64,000 nt of DNA from DASZYT01 sp035545275 (GCA_035545275.1 DASZYT010000004.1:123322-187321); one strand, 5' to 3'; positions 8,407-17,752 are shown, numbered from the stretch's first letter. Notes: generated by a model not told the origin, from the sequence alone. Program-made: numbers and translations.

Positions 8407-11400
8407 ATGAGGTACGTTCAAGCCGCAGGAGCGGTAAAAAATTTTAGGACACGATTTACCAATCTATCAGTTGCAGCGGTTGTTGCAATCACAGGGCTAG
8501 GCGGCGGTTTGCCGCTCTTTTTATCTAAAACGGTGTTTGCCATAACACCTATAACTATTTCCAACAGCACTCAGCTGGAAAATGCGATCGAAAATCAGGC
8601 GGACGGCCAAACATGGACCATAGGGCCCGGTCATTATGCCCTAACACCAAATAACACCATCACTGCTGGTAGTCAAACAGGCTGGTACTTCCCCATCACG
8701 GCCAACGACATCACCATCAAAGGCGTTGGAAATCCAATTATTTACGGCGATAGCTACACTGCAGATGGGGCCTGGGCCACACAAGATCTGGTTGCCATTT
8801 TTGGTAATAATGTGACCCTAAAAGGCTTAAAATTGATGCCGAAAGTCGAGCCGAATAAAACTATTGAAGTTATAGGTAAGCATGCCACCATCGAAAACGT
8901 CACAGTGGAGCCAAACACGCTAACCGACCCGGCAGAGTACAGTAATCCTTTTGACCATAGCGAAGACCACTGGGGCGGATCAATCTACTATAACAATGCC
9001 GGCGGCATGCAAATCCTTAAGAACGTAACTATTAACAATGGCGGCATTTCCGACCACGCCCCGGGTGCAACACTCAAGCTTACTAACGTCCACCTGAACT
9101 ATGCTACAAACGTAGACTGGATCAATGGCTATCGCTTAGCAACACACGGGAACTCTGTGAGTGGCGCACCGATAATTACTTATCACGTCAGCACCTCCTT
9201 GAATAACCTGGACGATGTACTTACCAACCTACAAAACGGTGACATCATTTCACTTGACTCCAGTCTCACCACCTATAAGCAGCTTACGCTGGATAAATCA
9301 GTTACACTCAACGGCCACGGACACATGCTGAGCCCTGCCTTCGCAAAAACGGACAACAGCAACAATGCCGGCTTAGGAATCCAAGCAAGTAACGTCACAG
9401 TAAATCACCTGCTCGAAAACGGCGCAGCCGGTACCAGCCTACACGGCATTAATGTATTCGATGCAACCGGTGTTAACCTCAACTACGTCACGGTCAAAAA
9501 CAATGATTACAGTGGTCTTAATGTTGACGGATCTGCTGTTATGGTCAATAACCTGACAACCGCCCACAATGGTTGGGATGGTGTAGACGTCGATAAAACC
9601 GGTGCTATCCTGACTGTAAATGGCACCAGCCACCATACCGAGATGGGTCCGGACATTTACGTCGACGACGCCAGCATTGGCCAAGTGGTCGATACAAACG
9701 GACAATATTCGGTCATGCATCCTTTCCTGCGAGCAAACGACAGCGCTTACAACCTTAAACCAGCTGCACCGACGCTGACCTACCCAGACAACAATAGCTA
9801 TATAAATACCAATGACTTTTGGTTCGACTGGAACGACGTGCCAGGTGCTGCAAGCTATGAATTCCAGGCTTCGCAAAGTCCTTCCACGGACGGGAACGGC
9901 TCATTGAATAGCAACGTATGGACGGGCGATTACCAGCACCACCAGCCAACTGCATCGACACTTCATTCAGTGGGTGCAAGCGGAACATGGTATTGGCAAG
10001 TGCGCACCGTTAACACAAAAGGCGCTAAGAGCAACTGGTCGGCCGTATGGAAAATGACCATCGACATGACCGCGCCGGCTGTGCCCACGATTACCCATCC
10101 TACCCCCCGACAATGGTTTAAGAGTTCGCCGATTACCGACTCATGGACAGCCGTTACGAAAGACGTCAATGGCAACCCCGAGCATGTCGATCACTACCAA
10201 ATTGCGTACAACTACGATGATGGCCACTCGTTCGGCAGCAGCACTTGCCCGAGCGTAACTATTAGCGGCTACAGCGGTTTTATTGGTTGCCGAGACGTGT
10301 CGGGTACTTCCCGTAATCACATGCCAGGCAGTAGCGAAGAAGGCGGCGTGACCATTTGGGTCCGTGCTGTCGATGCTGCAGGCAATATCGGTGCCTGGAG
10401 CGCTCCTGTCCACTACTACTATGACCACTCTGCTCCCAGTACAGACATTACCGTAACGGGCCTTAACACAAACAACGCCACCAACAGCACCTTTACCGTT
10501 GAGGGCGATGCCCACGACAATCTATCGCTCAACCGCGTTTACGTTCAGCTTGTACGCCGGGAAGACGGCGCACGCTATGGTGGCACAACGATAAATCTCA
10601 TTCCAAACGGCATCAACCCAGTCGGCGTTAGCGCCCATTGGTCTCATACCTACGACATTAGCTCGCTCGGTCTGCCCGATGGCACCTATGCCGCAAATGT
10701 AGAGGTCGTTGACATGGCTGGCAACACCTTTGACCCTGGCTGGACCGCCAATTTCACCGTAGACAACACAGCACCCGTCGTCAGCCTAACGGTTCCCGCC
10801 AATGGCAGCTATTTGCAAGGTAGCAGCAACCCCGTCGTTGGTAGTGTGCAGGATGCAAATCTACTCGGCTACGCCGTTGTTCTGCTTGATGGTAATGTCA
10901 ACGTGAGCGACTTCTCAACACTCTCAAGCGGTCATCTGCTCGGCATTACCTTTACCAGCACAGGTTTCCAAAATCAAACCATCGGCAATTTTGACGCAAC
11001 CAGCTACAGTGACGGCCAATACACCTTGGTCCTGGCCGCAGCCGATCAAGCCTACAACTATAACTGGGCTTCGAGTCACTTCACCATCGACACGACAGCT
11101 CCGGTGCTTGGGCCCATCACCGTTACGCCAAACAATAACGGCACATACACCTTTAGTGGCACCACCGATGATCCAAGCTCACCGCTCGTCATCCAGCTTG
11201 ACGGCAACACTTTGAGCGGCGTCGTGTTAACGGGTAACGACTGGAGCGTCACCGTACCAAAACCGGCTGCCGGCCACCACAACGTTACCGCAGACAGCAC
11301 CGACGCAGCTGGCAATGCCGCTACCCAGGTTACCGCCGGGTTTGGCGTGCTTGGAGCTTCTACCACCAGCAATACTACGTCAGGGTCAAACACCAGCCCG

Positions 11401-11688
11401 CAAGGTGGCACCCAAACCTTCCATAACTTTGCCGTCCAAAACACCAGCTCAACGCTTGGCAACAACACTGCCAATCCTCAAGACACTAGCAACGATACCG
11501 GCAACGTGAAGGGCGACAGCACCCCCACGTCCAATGTAGGTTCCACCTCAAGCAGCAAAGACACCAGCACCAAGAACAGCAAAAACTTCTTGGGTCTGGG
11601 CTGGTGGTGGCTCCTGGTGTTAGCCGTCATTCTTGGCTTCCTGTGGCTCGTCCTCGGCAAGTCCGGCTCCGACGACAAAAAGGCATAA
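8407..11688 (+). CDS. Large surface protein: beta-helix, FN3-like and Ig-like modules, C-terminal membrane anchor
   Basis: This 1093-aa protein starts with a Sec-type signal (hydrophobic stretch about 20-45). Residues about 55-445 resemble a right-handed parallel beta-helix (repeated NVTLKGLKL, NVTVNHLL and GVNLNYVTVKNN turns). About 448-555 is FN3-like (FDWNDVPGAASYEFQAS). About 560-980 holds several Ig-like repeats, each ending in AVDAAGN, VVDMAGN or DSTDAAGN. A Ser/Thr/Asn linker and a C-terminal helix at about 1060-1080 with a charged tail follow; there is no LPxTG. A GGGAG Shine-Dalgarno precedes the ATG. It is likely displayed on the cell surface as an adhesin or glycan-binding protein; no catalytic residues are assigned. 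Confidence 0.85.
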   Translation: MRYVQAAGAVKNFRTRFTNLSVAAVVAITGLGGGLPLFLSKTVFAITPITISNSTQLENAIENQADGQTWTIGPGHYALTPNNTITAGSQTGWYFPITANDITIKGVGNPIIYGDSYTADGAWATQDLVAIFGNNVTLKGLKLMPKVEPNKTIEVIGKHATIENVTVEPNTLTDPAEYSNPFDHSEDHWGGSIYYNNAGGMQILKNVTINNGGISDHAPGATLKLTNVHLNYATNVDWINGYRLATHGNSVSGAPIITYHVSTSLNNLDDVLTNLQNGDIISLDSSLTTYKQLTLDKSVTLNGHGHMLSPAFAKTDNSNNAGLGIQASNVTVNHLLENGAAGTSLHGINVFDATGVNLNYVTVKNNDYSGLNVDGSAVMVNNLTTAHNGWDGVDVDKTGAILTVNGTSHHTEMGPDIYVDDASIGQVVDTNGQYSVMHPFLRANDSAYNLKPAAPTLTYPDNNSYINTNDFWFDWNDVPGAASYEFQASQSPSTDGNGSLNSNVWTGDYQHHQPTASTLHSVGASGTWYWQVRTVNTKGAKSNWSAVWKMTIDMTAPAVPTITHPTPRQWFKSSPITDSWTAVTKDVNGNPEHVDHYQIAYNYDDGHSFGSSTCPSVTISGYSGFIGCRDVSGTSRNHMPGSSEEGGVTIWVRAVDAAGNIGAWSAPVHYYYDHSAPSTDITVTGLNTNNATNSTFTVEGDAHDNLSLNRVYVQLVRREDGARYGGTTINLIPNGINPVGVSAHWSHTYDISSLGLPDGTYAANVEVVDMAGNTFDPGWTANFTVDNTAPVVSLTVPANGSYLQGSSNPVVGSVQDANLLGYAVVLLDGNVNVSDFSTLSSGHLLGITFTSTGFQNQTIGNFDATSYSDGQYTLVLAAADQAYNYNWASSHFTIDTTAPVLGPITVTPNNNGTYTFSGTTDDPSSPLVIQLDGNTLSGVVLTGNDWSVTVPKPAAGHHNVTADSTDAAGNAATQVTAGFGVLGASTTSNTTSGSNTSPQGGTQTFHNFAVQNTSSTLGNNTANPQDTSNDTGNVKGDSTPTSNVGSTSSSKDTSTKNSKNFLGLGWWWLLVLAVILGFLWLVLGKSGSDDKKA

Positions 11689-11754
11689 GCCTCGCTAACA
11701 TTGACAGCACCTTCCGTTCTGGTGGTATCATAAAGGCACAAACAAAAAGCTTAC

Positions 11755-11789
11755 GCTAAACCCCCTCCAAAGCCGTGAGGGGGTTTAGC
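11755..11789. terminator. Bidirectional terminator
   Basis: GCTAAACCCCCTC pairs perfectly with GAGGGGGTTTAGC across a 9-nt loop, between convergent genes ending at 11688 and 11790. Confidence 0.8.
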
Positions 11790-12215
11790 TTATTGGTCAG
11801 CTTTTACTAGCTGCTTGCCCGTCTGGATCCACCGCTGACTATGTGCAATATTGTCGGTCAAAGCCTGAACTCCCTCAGCATTTTTGGCACGTTCACCCAT
11901 TAGCTCGTGCAGCATCGGGTCAGGTATATCGCCGTACAATCCAACAGCCAATTGCGCTACCTGCGCATCAGTATTTTCAGTATACGCAGCCAGCCTACCC
12001 ATAAAATGGTCAATCCCTTTACCCTTATGGAAGAATAAGATTTTGCCTTCGTTAGCTAGCAAATAGGCATCTGGTGCATCTACAGGTTGTCCCTGCCGCC
12101 ATGCATTGGCTATTCCCTCGTGAGCTACGTGGCGTACCAGTTCCCATTCTCGATCGCTCAGCTCTAGTATCTTCCCTTCGGGCATACGCCGCAGAAAACG
12201 CTCACGCCACTTCAT
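11790..12215 (-). CDS. Hypothetical soluble protein
   Basis: The protein is 141 aa, mixed helical, with no signal or membrane segment. It starts MKWRERFLRRMPEGKILELS and contains a His/Gly-rich stretch (FFHKGKGIDHFMG, about 60-72). I do not recognise the family. It lies 39 nt downstream of orn on the same strand, so co-transcription is possible. The ATG at 12215 is the only good start, with no clear Shine-Dalgarno. Confidence 0.6.
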   Translation of the reverse strand: MKWRERFLRRMPEGKILELSDREWELVRHVAHEGIANAWRQGQPVDAPDAYLLANEGKILFFHKGKGIDHFMGRLAAYTENTDAQVAQLAVGLYGDIPDPMLHELMGERAKNAEGVQALTDNIAHSQRWIQTGKQLVKADQ

Positions 12216-12254
12216 AGGCTCATCATAGAACTTTTTATAACGAAGCGCTACTGC

Positions 12255-12809
12255 CTAGGCGTTTTGCTTGAACCAGTCGAGGTAGTACTGCAGCTCGGCA
12301 ATGCTGGCCTGAATATCGTCAAAGGCGCGGTGCACCTCTTTTTTGTCAAAGCCCACATCGTAGGCGCCTTGCATAAATACTTTCCACGCGCTCACGTCCA
12401 GCATACGGTAGTGCAGTTTCAAATCCAGCTCTGGCCACCACTGTTTGATAAAATTACGGTCGTTATGGATGCTATTGCCCGCCAGCACAGCCGGTTCGTC
12501 GCCGAAGTGTTCTTTGACCAGTGAAATCAATTCTTGTTCGACTTCTCCACTCGGCTTGCCATCTTCCAGCTTCCGAACAAATTCGTCACGGTTTTCAGGG
12601 TAATCGGCCCACCAGATGTTTTTTTGCATGCGCTCCAGCACCACTTTGCGCGGCTGAGCCACACACGCCTCGTAGCTGGCCAGCGTCTTAAACTCAAAGT
12701 CGGTAATCTCGGCCGCCACCTCCAAAATCACATCTTTTTCGGGGTCGAGCCCCGTCATCTCCAAATCCACCCACAGCAGCTTGGTCGGTTTTAGGTTTTT
12801 ATCAATCAT
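12255..12809 (-). CDS. orn: Oligoribonuclease
   Basis: This 184-aa 3'-5' exoribonuclease degrades 2-5-nt RNA and pGpG. The DEDDh motifs are present: LLWVDLEMTGLDPEKD (Exo I), NSIHNDRNFI (Exo II) and HRAFDDIQASI (Exo III with the catalytic His). The length is typical of the family. A perfect TATAAT at 12818-12823 ends 8 nt before the ATG, so the mRNA is probably leaderless. Confidence 0.95.
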   Translation of the reverse strand: MIDKNLKPTKLLWVDLEMTGLDPEKDVILEVAAEITDFEFKTLASYEACVAQPRKVVLERMQKNIWWADYPENRDEFVRKLEDGKPSGEVEQELISLVKEHFGDEPAVLAGNSIHNDRNFIKQWWPELDLKLHYRMLDVSAWKVFMQGAYDVGFDKKEVHRAFDDIQASIAELQYYLDWFKQNA

Positions 12810-12847
12810 TACCAGTCATTATACCGTTTCGCATAGCGCAAACAAAA

Positions 12848-12876
12848 ACTCCGGCACATCCGGCCGGAGTTTTCAC
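12848..12876 (-). terminator. Intrinsic terminator
   Basis: On the minus strand ACTCCGGC pairs with GCCGGAGT (12848-12855 with 12863-12870), followed by T's, right after the FMN reductase stop. Confidence 0.75.
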
Positions 12877-12893
12877 ATATAAGTCTCTCAAAC

Positions 12894-13478
12894 TTATTGC
12901 TTGGCGCGAGCGGCCGCAAGAGCGTCGCTGTACCACTTGAGCTCTTCGAGCATGCCCGTGAGCGATGTTAGCGGTCCATAGGCAAGTGCCCGCTGCTCTT
13001 CGCTCAAGTTACCGTCCTCATCAATTTTGTCGCTCATCTGGGGAACGGCCAATTGCGTCGGGATAATCGCCGCTCGTGATTCGCTCAAAATTTCTTTGAG
13101 GTGCATGGTTGCGCGGGCACCACCGACGGTGCCGTGGCTGGCGATAGTGGCCGGCTTTTTCACCATCTCGAACGTCAGATAGTCGATGGCATTCTTGAGC
13201 ACACCCGGGATAGAGTGGTTGTATTCGGCCGTAACAAAAATGTACGCGTCGCCCTCGGCAATCTTGGTCATCCACTTTTGGGCTGGCTCATTGGGCCTGC
13301 GCTCCGGGTTATACCGCGGGCTCATCGGCTCATCAAGAAACGGCATCGGGTAGTCTGCCAGGTCCACAAGCTCGACAGTAGTGTCCGGTAAGTTTCCGGC
13401 TTCCTTCGCCACCCATTTTGCCAGCCTGAGAGTGGCGCGGTTAGGACGCGTCGAACCCACGATAATCTGCAGTTTCAT
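12894..13478 (-). CDS. NADPH-dependent FMN reductase-like flavoprotein
   Basis: This 194-aa flavodoxin-fold reductase (FMN_red family) carries the N-terminal phosphate-binding loop IVGSTRPNRATLRLAKW and the YNHSIPGVLKNAIDYL motif that contacts FMN. It probably reduces quinones, azo compounds or FMN with NAD(P)H. A strong AAGGAGG lies before the ATG. It is divergent from an HxlR regulator, and the shared palindrome at 13501-13543 covers the promoter, so it is probably the target of that regulator. Confidence 0.9.
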   Translation of the reverse strand: MKLQIIVGSTRPNRATLRLAKWVAKEAGNLPDTTVELVDLADYPMPFLDEPMSPRYNPERRPNEPAQKWMTKIAEGDAYIFVTAEYNHSIPGVLKNAIDYLTFEMVKKPATIASHGTVGGARATMHLKEILSESRAAIIPTQLAVPQMSDKIDEDGNLSEEQRALAYGPLTSLTGMLEELKWYSDALAAARAKQ

Positions 13479-13500
13479 GAAACCTCCTTTTATGGTATAT

Positions 13501-13543
13501 TTTGTATAGTAATAAGCCTAGTATAGGCCTAATGCTATACAAA
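13501..13543. promoter_or_regulatory. Palindromic operator between FMN reductase and HxlR regulator
   Basis: TTTGTATAG (13501-13509) and CTATACAAA (13535-13543) form a perfect outer dyad, and GCCTA (13516-13520) and TAGGC (13524-13528) a perfect inner dyad, both centred on 13522. The outer arms contain TATACA hexamers, one of which is the -10 box of the + strand regulator. Confidence 0.75.
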
Positions 13544-13550
13544 GTAAAGT

Positions 13551-13937
13551 ATGAAAACTACCTCTGTTATCACCACTCAACCACAACTTGACCCGGATCG
13601 CGAGATTCCGGCCGTTACCGCGTTGGAAACGCGTGTCGGCTGCATTGCCGCCGCCATGGAGATCATCGGCAGCAAATGGACCGCGCTTATCTTGCGTGAC
13701 TTGGCCGCCGGCACCAAACGCTTTGGCGAGCTGCAAGCATCAGTCGGCTCCATCAACCCCCGCACCCTGTCTCAACGTCTCGACGAGCTTGAAAAGCACG
13801 GCATTATCACCAAAAAATCGTTCAACGAAGTCCCGCCCCGCTGCGAGTACAGCCTAACCAAAAAAGGCCTCGACCTGGTGCCCGTACTCGAGCAGATGGC
13901 CGCCTGGGGCAACAAATACTACGACACCGGCTGTTGA
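13551..13937 (+). CDS. HxlR-family transcriptional regulator
   Basis: This is a 128-aa winged-helix regulator. CIAAAMEIIGSKWTALILRDL, FGELQASVGSINPRTLSQRL (recognition helix) and LTKKGLDLVPVLEQMAAW are diagnostic of HxlR/YodB-type proteins, and the Cys near residue 31 lies where thiol-sensing members carry their redox Cys. TATACA at 13536-13541 ends 9 nt before the ATG. It probably represses itself and the divergent reductase through the palindrome at 13501-13543. Its 3' end overlaps the convergent next gene by 19 bp. Confidence 0.92.
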   Translation: MKTTSVITTQPQLDPDREIPAVTALETRVGCIAAAMEIIGSKWTALILRDLAAGTKRFGELQASVGSINPRTLSQRLDELEKHGIITKKSFNEVPPRCEYSLTKKGLDLVPVLEQMAAWGNKYYDTGC

Positions 13938-14323
13938 GGTTTATTCTCAAACCAGTTCAAGAGGCTCGCCCCGATATCCGGTTGGCAGCTCACGAGAACT
14001 TTGGCGTAGGGAAAATCACGCATCGTCACAGCCAGCACGTTGGCGTCAGAAACGCTGCGTAGCTCCGGGATGCCTTTGGGTCGACGTAGGTACAAGAAAA
14101 GCGTCTCTTTGGTGTCGATATCGCGAAAATGCCCGGCATATAGTAAACGCGGCGCGCCTGTGCCGCCGATACGCACCATCAGGTCGCGGTAGTCAAACTC
14201 GGGCGACCAGCTAAGGTCCACGATTTTTTCGCGCGGCAGCACCAGCTGGCGCTTGAGCCCCCACAGCATTTCCGCTCCCTCAAGTTTAATAGTCAGCACA
14301 TCATCTTCAGCAATAAATTTCAT
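13919..14323 (-). CDS. Hypothetical protein, PH-like beta domain
   Basis: This 134-aa protein is rich in beta-strand pattern, without signal or membrane segment. The N-terminus (DDVLTIKLEGAEMLWGLKRQLVLPREKIVDL) looks like a bacterial PH-like domain, but I cannot confirm the family. Its ATG overlaps the msrB stop by 4 bp (14320-14323), so it is translated with msrB. Confidence 0.65.
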   Translation of the reverse strand: MKFIAEDDVLTIKLEGAEMLWGLKRQLVLPREKIVDLSWSPEFDYRDLMVRIGGTGAPRLLYAGHFRDIDTKETLFLYLRRPKGIPELRSVSDANVLAVTMRDFPYAKVLVSCQPDIGASLLNWFENKPQQPVS

Positions 14324-14718
14324 GATTTTTTAAACTCCAAAGCTACCGAGCTAACACAATAATGCTGCCCGCTGGGCGACGAATCGTCCGCAAACAAGTG
14401 ACCCAGATGACCACCGCAGGTTTTGCACACAACCTCGGTGCGATACATACCGTAGCGGTTGTCGTCAACAAGCTCCACGGCATCCTTGCTGGCAGCCTCG
14501 CTGAAGCTCGGCCAACCGATGAGGCCTGGCGTAGTGGAGTCATACTTTGTCTCGCTACTAAACAGCGGCGAGCCGCACGCGGCACACACGTACATGCCCT
14601 GTTCTTGGTTGTACAGCAGTTTGCCCGTGCCGGGCACTTCGGTGCCCTTTTCGCGCAGTACGTGGTACTGCTCGGGTGTGAGCTTCTGCTTCCAGTTGTC
14701 ATCAGATACATCAGGCAT
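14320..14718 (-). CDS. msrB: Peptide-methionine (R)-S-oxide reductase
   Basis: This 132-aa enzyme repairs methionine-R-sulfoxide in proteins. Two CxxC zinc motifs (CAAC, CKTC), the GWPSF substrate motif, GGHLGHLF and the catalytic Cys in HYCVSSVAL are visible. It has no signal peptide, so it acts in the cytoplasm. TATAAT at 14725-14730 ends 6 nt before the ATG, a strong leaderless candidate. It is the first gene of a two-gene unit with the PH-like protein. Confidence 0.95.
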   Translation of the reverse strand: MPDVSDDNWKQKLTPEQYHVLREKGTEVPGTGKLLYNQEQGMYVCAACGSPLFSSETKYDSTTPGLIGWPSFSEAASKDAVELVDDNRYGMYRTEVVCKTCGGHLGHLFADDSSPSGQHYCVSSVALEFKKS

Positions 14719-14739
14719 ACTTTTATTATACCCGCCTAC

Positions 14740-14764
14740 AAAAAAGGCGGCTCTCGCCGCCTTT
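14740..14764 (-). terminator. Intrinsic terminator
   Basis: On the minus strand GGCGGC-gaga-GCCGCC is followed by six T's, just past the stop of the gene at 14767-15609. Confidence 0.8.
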
Positions 14765-14766
14765 CG

Positions 14767-15609
14767 TTACACTTGTAAGCCCGGATCAAATGGGGGAGGT
14801 ACGGGCTCAGACTGGAAGTTAGGCACTGGCATTTTTCCTACTGGCACGCCGGCAGTAACGTTTTCTATAAATTGATTCGCGCTAGCCAATACGACGTTCA
14901 ACGTATCTGTAGTTAGCACCTCCTTGCCAACAGCATTGGGGTCTGTCGATAGGTTGAACGTTACCGGTGCACTATCAGTAACAAAATTTTCAGCAATGAC
15001 CCAATCATCGCTTCCTGGGACTTCAGTGAACGATGCACTAAACAGGGGGGTTGCGCCACTTTGGGCTTCAAGTTGTATCTCGCTTACTTGGTTGGGGTCA
15101 ACATTGTCACCCTGGGCGTTGGGTTTACCGGTCACCACAAAGGTATAGCTGCCTTGGCTATGAGTCGCTACGTCGTCTACTTTTACACTCTCAGTCAAAG
15201 AAATGCTGTTATTGCTCACGAAAAATGTATGCTCACCTACGTTATGCGTGGTCAGGTCAACTATGCGAGCCGCGTAATCTCGTAACGCTGGAGCCAAAAT
15301 AACCTTGAGGTCGGGTGATTCTGGAATAGCCTCAGGACCAGTTGGCAATGGAGGTAGTGATTGCTCAGGAATTGAGGGGAGCGCAGAGGAAGCAACTCTC
15401 CCAGAATATTCATTCGCTACGTGATGACGCTGCATATCCCCTGCTGCCTTTAGCGAGGTGGCAAGACCAGCAGTAACAGCGCCGGCCAAAATAGTCCTGG
15501 TAGCAATCTTACCTATGCTGCGCTGCTTGCGCTGCTTTTCCGTACGCGGCGGTTTGTCGTGGTACAGCATTGGTTTGTATTCGCCTGGGGTATTTTTGTT
15601 TTTGTCCAT
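14767..15609 (-). CDS. Membrane-anchored extracellular protein, unknown family
   Basis: The protein is 280 aa. A basic cytoplasmic N-terminus (about 1-33, many Lys/Arg) is followed by one weakly hydrophobic helix (about 34-55) and a Ser/Thr/Pro-poor extracellular domain with beta-strand pattern. The layout resembles the 48547 protein of the T4SS locus, but I see no clear sequence identity. TATATT at 15619-15624 ends 9 nt before the ATG. Confidence 0.65.
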   Translation of the reverse strand: MDKNKNTPGEYKPMLYHDKPPRTEKQRKQRSIGKIATRTILAGAVTAGLATSLKAAGDMQRHHVANEYSGRVASSALPSIPEQSLPPLPTGPEAIPESPDLKVILAPALRDYAARIVDLTTHNVGEHTFFVSNNSISLTESVKVDDVATHSQGSYTFVVTGKPNAQGDNVDPNQVSEIQLEAQSGATPLFSASFTEVPGSDDWVIAENFVTDSAPVTFNLSTDPNAVGKEVLTTDTLNVVLASANQFIENVTAGVPVGKMPVPNFQSEPVPPPFDPGLQV

Positions 15610-15706
15610 AATAACAGTAATATAGCATAAGCTTTATATTTTTGCAAGTATGTTGCCTATGCTAAGCCTAGGTGAATCCGGAGAAACTAAGGGCCTAATT
15701 GGCGGC

Positions 15707-15985
15707 TTATTTGCTGCTGGCGTGGCTTTTTTCGGTGCTTTGGGCGCTGGTCAACCAGGTGTATACCCGGACGACAATTTCAAAAACTACCAGCTCCACC
15801 ACCAAAGTGATGAGCGGACGCCACAGCCCTGCGTTCCAGCCACCACCCGTACTTTCTTGGCCGGAAAGCCAATCTGCCGGGCGTGAAGCCCAATCTTGTA
15901 CCGCGCTGAGCACGATAAACCCTACCACGATGGCCGCTACCACGCTCGACGCATCCTTGCGCTTAAGAATTTTTACTATTTCCAT
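15707..15985 (-). CDS. Small membrane protein with two helices
   Basis: This 92-aa protein has two predicted transmembrane helices (about 15-32 and 55-78), a short charged N-terminus and a Ser/Lys tail. A GGGAGG Shine-Dalgarno lies about 6 nt before the ATG. The family is unknown. It stands between argS and the gene at 14767 and overlaps neither. Confidence 0.6.
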   Translation of the reverse strand: MEIVKILKRKDASSVVAAIVVGFIVLSAVQDWASRPADWLSGQESTGGGWNAGLWRPLITLVVELVVFEIVVRVYTWLTSAQSTEKSHASSK

Positions 15986-16058
15986 ACCTAGCCTCCCTGT
16001 TAGCTTAGTATGTGTTCATTATACTGCCGCTAGGCTTAAGCACAATACATGCCTAGGG

Positions 16059-17729
16059 TTACATGCTGTCGGGAGCGGCGATACCGAGAAGCTGCAGGCC
16101 GTTCTTGAGGGTGTTAGCGTATTGCGCAACTAAAGCCAGGCGGGTAGCTTGGCGCGCATCGCCAATGACGCGGTTGTGCTCATAAAAACGATTGAAGGTC
16201 TGCGCCAGCTCGTACAGATAGGTGCAAATGTGGTGCGGCATGAGCTCGGCGGTGGCTTTATCGATAGCTTCGCCGTACTCGCTGAGTTTGCGTACCAGGC
16301 TGCGTTCGCCGGCCTGCAGATCGGACACGTGTCCTGTCGCCTGGCCGTCCGCTTTGCGCAAAATGCTTCGCGCCCGTGCATGCGCATACTGCAGATACGG
16401 TCCGCTGTTGCCCTCCAGGCTGACGGACTCTTTGGGGTCGTAGATGATGTCGCCACCCAGACGTTGTTTGAGGAAGGCGTACTTCACCGCCCCCAGCGTC
16501 ACCTGCTTATCTTCCTTGCCGGTGGTGGCTTTGTTGGCCGCCGCGGCTGCGTCGAGCACGTCAACCGCACGCAGAATATTGCCCAGCCGCGAGCTCATCT
16601 TGACCCCGCCGGCCAGCTTGACGATACCGTGCGTTAGGTGGGTGGTAGCTTGGGCTAGCTTGGGTTCAAACTGTTCGATACTTTTGAGCACCACTTTCAT
16701 GTACTCGATGATGTCGTTGCCCGTGATGATGACCGAGCGGTCAAAGTGGTAGTCGCGCTCTTTTGCCATGATAAGCCCCACGTCTTTGGCCTCATAGGTG
16801 GGCAGGCCATGGCTATTTATGAACACGCGGGTGTGCAAGCCGTACTTTTCACCGTCAAACACGATGGCACCGTCGCTCTCTTGATACACCGTGCCGACGT
16901 GCTCTTTGACCGTCGCGAGACCGATGGGCGCTGTCTGGCTCTCGGGGTAATATTTCTCGAACTTGCTGCCGAGGTACTCATAAAAGGCATTGAAGTAGTC
17001 GTAGCTCCACTGGCGCGAGGTCCAATAAATGTGTGCGAACGGCGAATCGTGGTCGTTCTGCTCGTGCAATTGGTACACACGTTTGTTCAGCTCGACGATT
17101 TCCGCCCGGGCCGTCGCATCGTCGTCGTAGGCGTTGTTGCCCGTCACGTAGCAATCGGACAGCCAGGCGACTTGCTGGTCAAGCGAGGTGTATTTTTGAA
17201 GCCCCTCGGGGTTTTCGCCCCCGAGGTCTTTGAGCATGGCCCACATGGTCTTGCCCACGTGCAGGCCCACATCACCGCCGAAGTTGACGCGGTGCACCTG
17301 CGCCCCGGCGTGCTCCAACAGATTGGCGATGGCGTCGCCCACCACGCTGGTATACAAGTGCCCGGCGTGCAACACCTTGAATGGGTTGGGATCGGAATAT
17401 TCCGCCACGACAGTCTGCCCTGCCAGGCTCTGGGGTGAAGCGACCGTCAGCGCCCGCACCAAGGCTTGGTCAGATAGTTTGAAGTTTAAAAATCCGGGCC
17501 CGGCCACACTGATGTCGCTGACCACACCGACCAGTTTCACCCGCAACTCTTCCATCAGGATAGCCGCTACCTCGGGCGGTTTTTTGTTCAGTTTGCCGGC
17601 CAGCTGCAGCGCCACATTGGTAGCGTAATCACCGAATTGTTCGTCCGGACGCGTTAGCTCTACCTGGATTTCGCTGCCGAACAATTCTTTGATCGCAGCG
17701 GCGATTGTTTGTTCTAGTGCCGGTTTCAT
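16059..17729 (-). CDS. argS: Arginyl-tRNA synthetase
   Basis: This 556-aa class I synthetase charges tRNA-Arg. It has the N-terminal Add-1-like domain, the HIGH motif as HAGH in DPNPFKVLHAGHLYTS (about 115), GGVKMSSRLGN as the KMSKS equivalent, SLEGNSGPYLQYAHARARS, and the DALR anticodon-binding domain at the C-terminus. The length is typical. TATACT at 17738-17743 ends 8 nt before the ATG, so the start is probably leaderless. Confidence 0.97.
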   Translation of the reverse strand: MKPALEQTIAAAIKELFGSEIQVELTRPDEQFGDYATNVALQLAGKLNKKPPEVAAILMEELRVKLVGVVSDISVAGPGFLNFKLSDQALVRALTVASPQSLAGQTVVAEYSDPNPFKVLHAGHLYTSVVGDAIANLLEHAGAQVHRVNFGGDVGLHVGKTMWAMLKDLGGENPEGLQKYTSLDQQVAWLSDCYVTGNNAYDDDATARAEIVELNKRVYQLHEQNDHDSPFAHIYWTSRQWSYDYFNAFYEYLGSKFEKYYPESQTAPIGLATVKEHVGTVYQESDGAIVFDGEKYGLHTRVFINSHGLPTYEAKDVGLIMAKERDYHFDRSVIITGNDIIEYMKVVLKSIEQFEPKLAQATTHLTHGIVKLAGGVKMSSRLGNILRAVDVLDAAAAANKATTGKEDKQVTLGAVKYAFLKQRLGGDIIYDPKESVSLEGNSGPYLQYAHARARSILRKADGQATGHVSDLQAGERSLVRKLSEYGEAIDKATAELMPHHICTYLYELAQTFNRFYEHNRVIGDARQATRLALVAQYANTLKNGLQLLGIAAPDSM

Positions 17730-17752
17730 TACCTATGAGTATACCAGAGGTG

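Noticed and set aside
16746..17438. Long open frame of 230 codons on the + strand
   Set aside because: It lies fully antisense to argS, whose motifs are unambiguous; the frame reflects codon bias.
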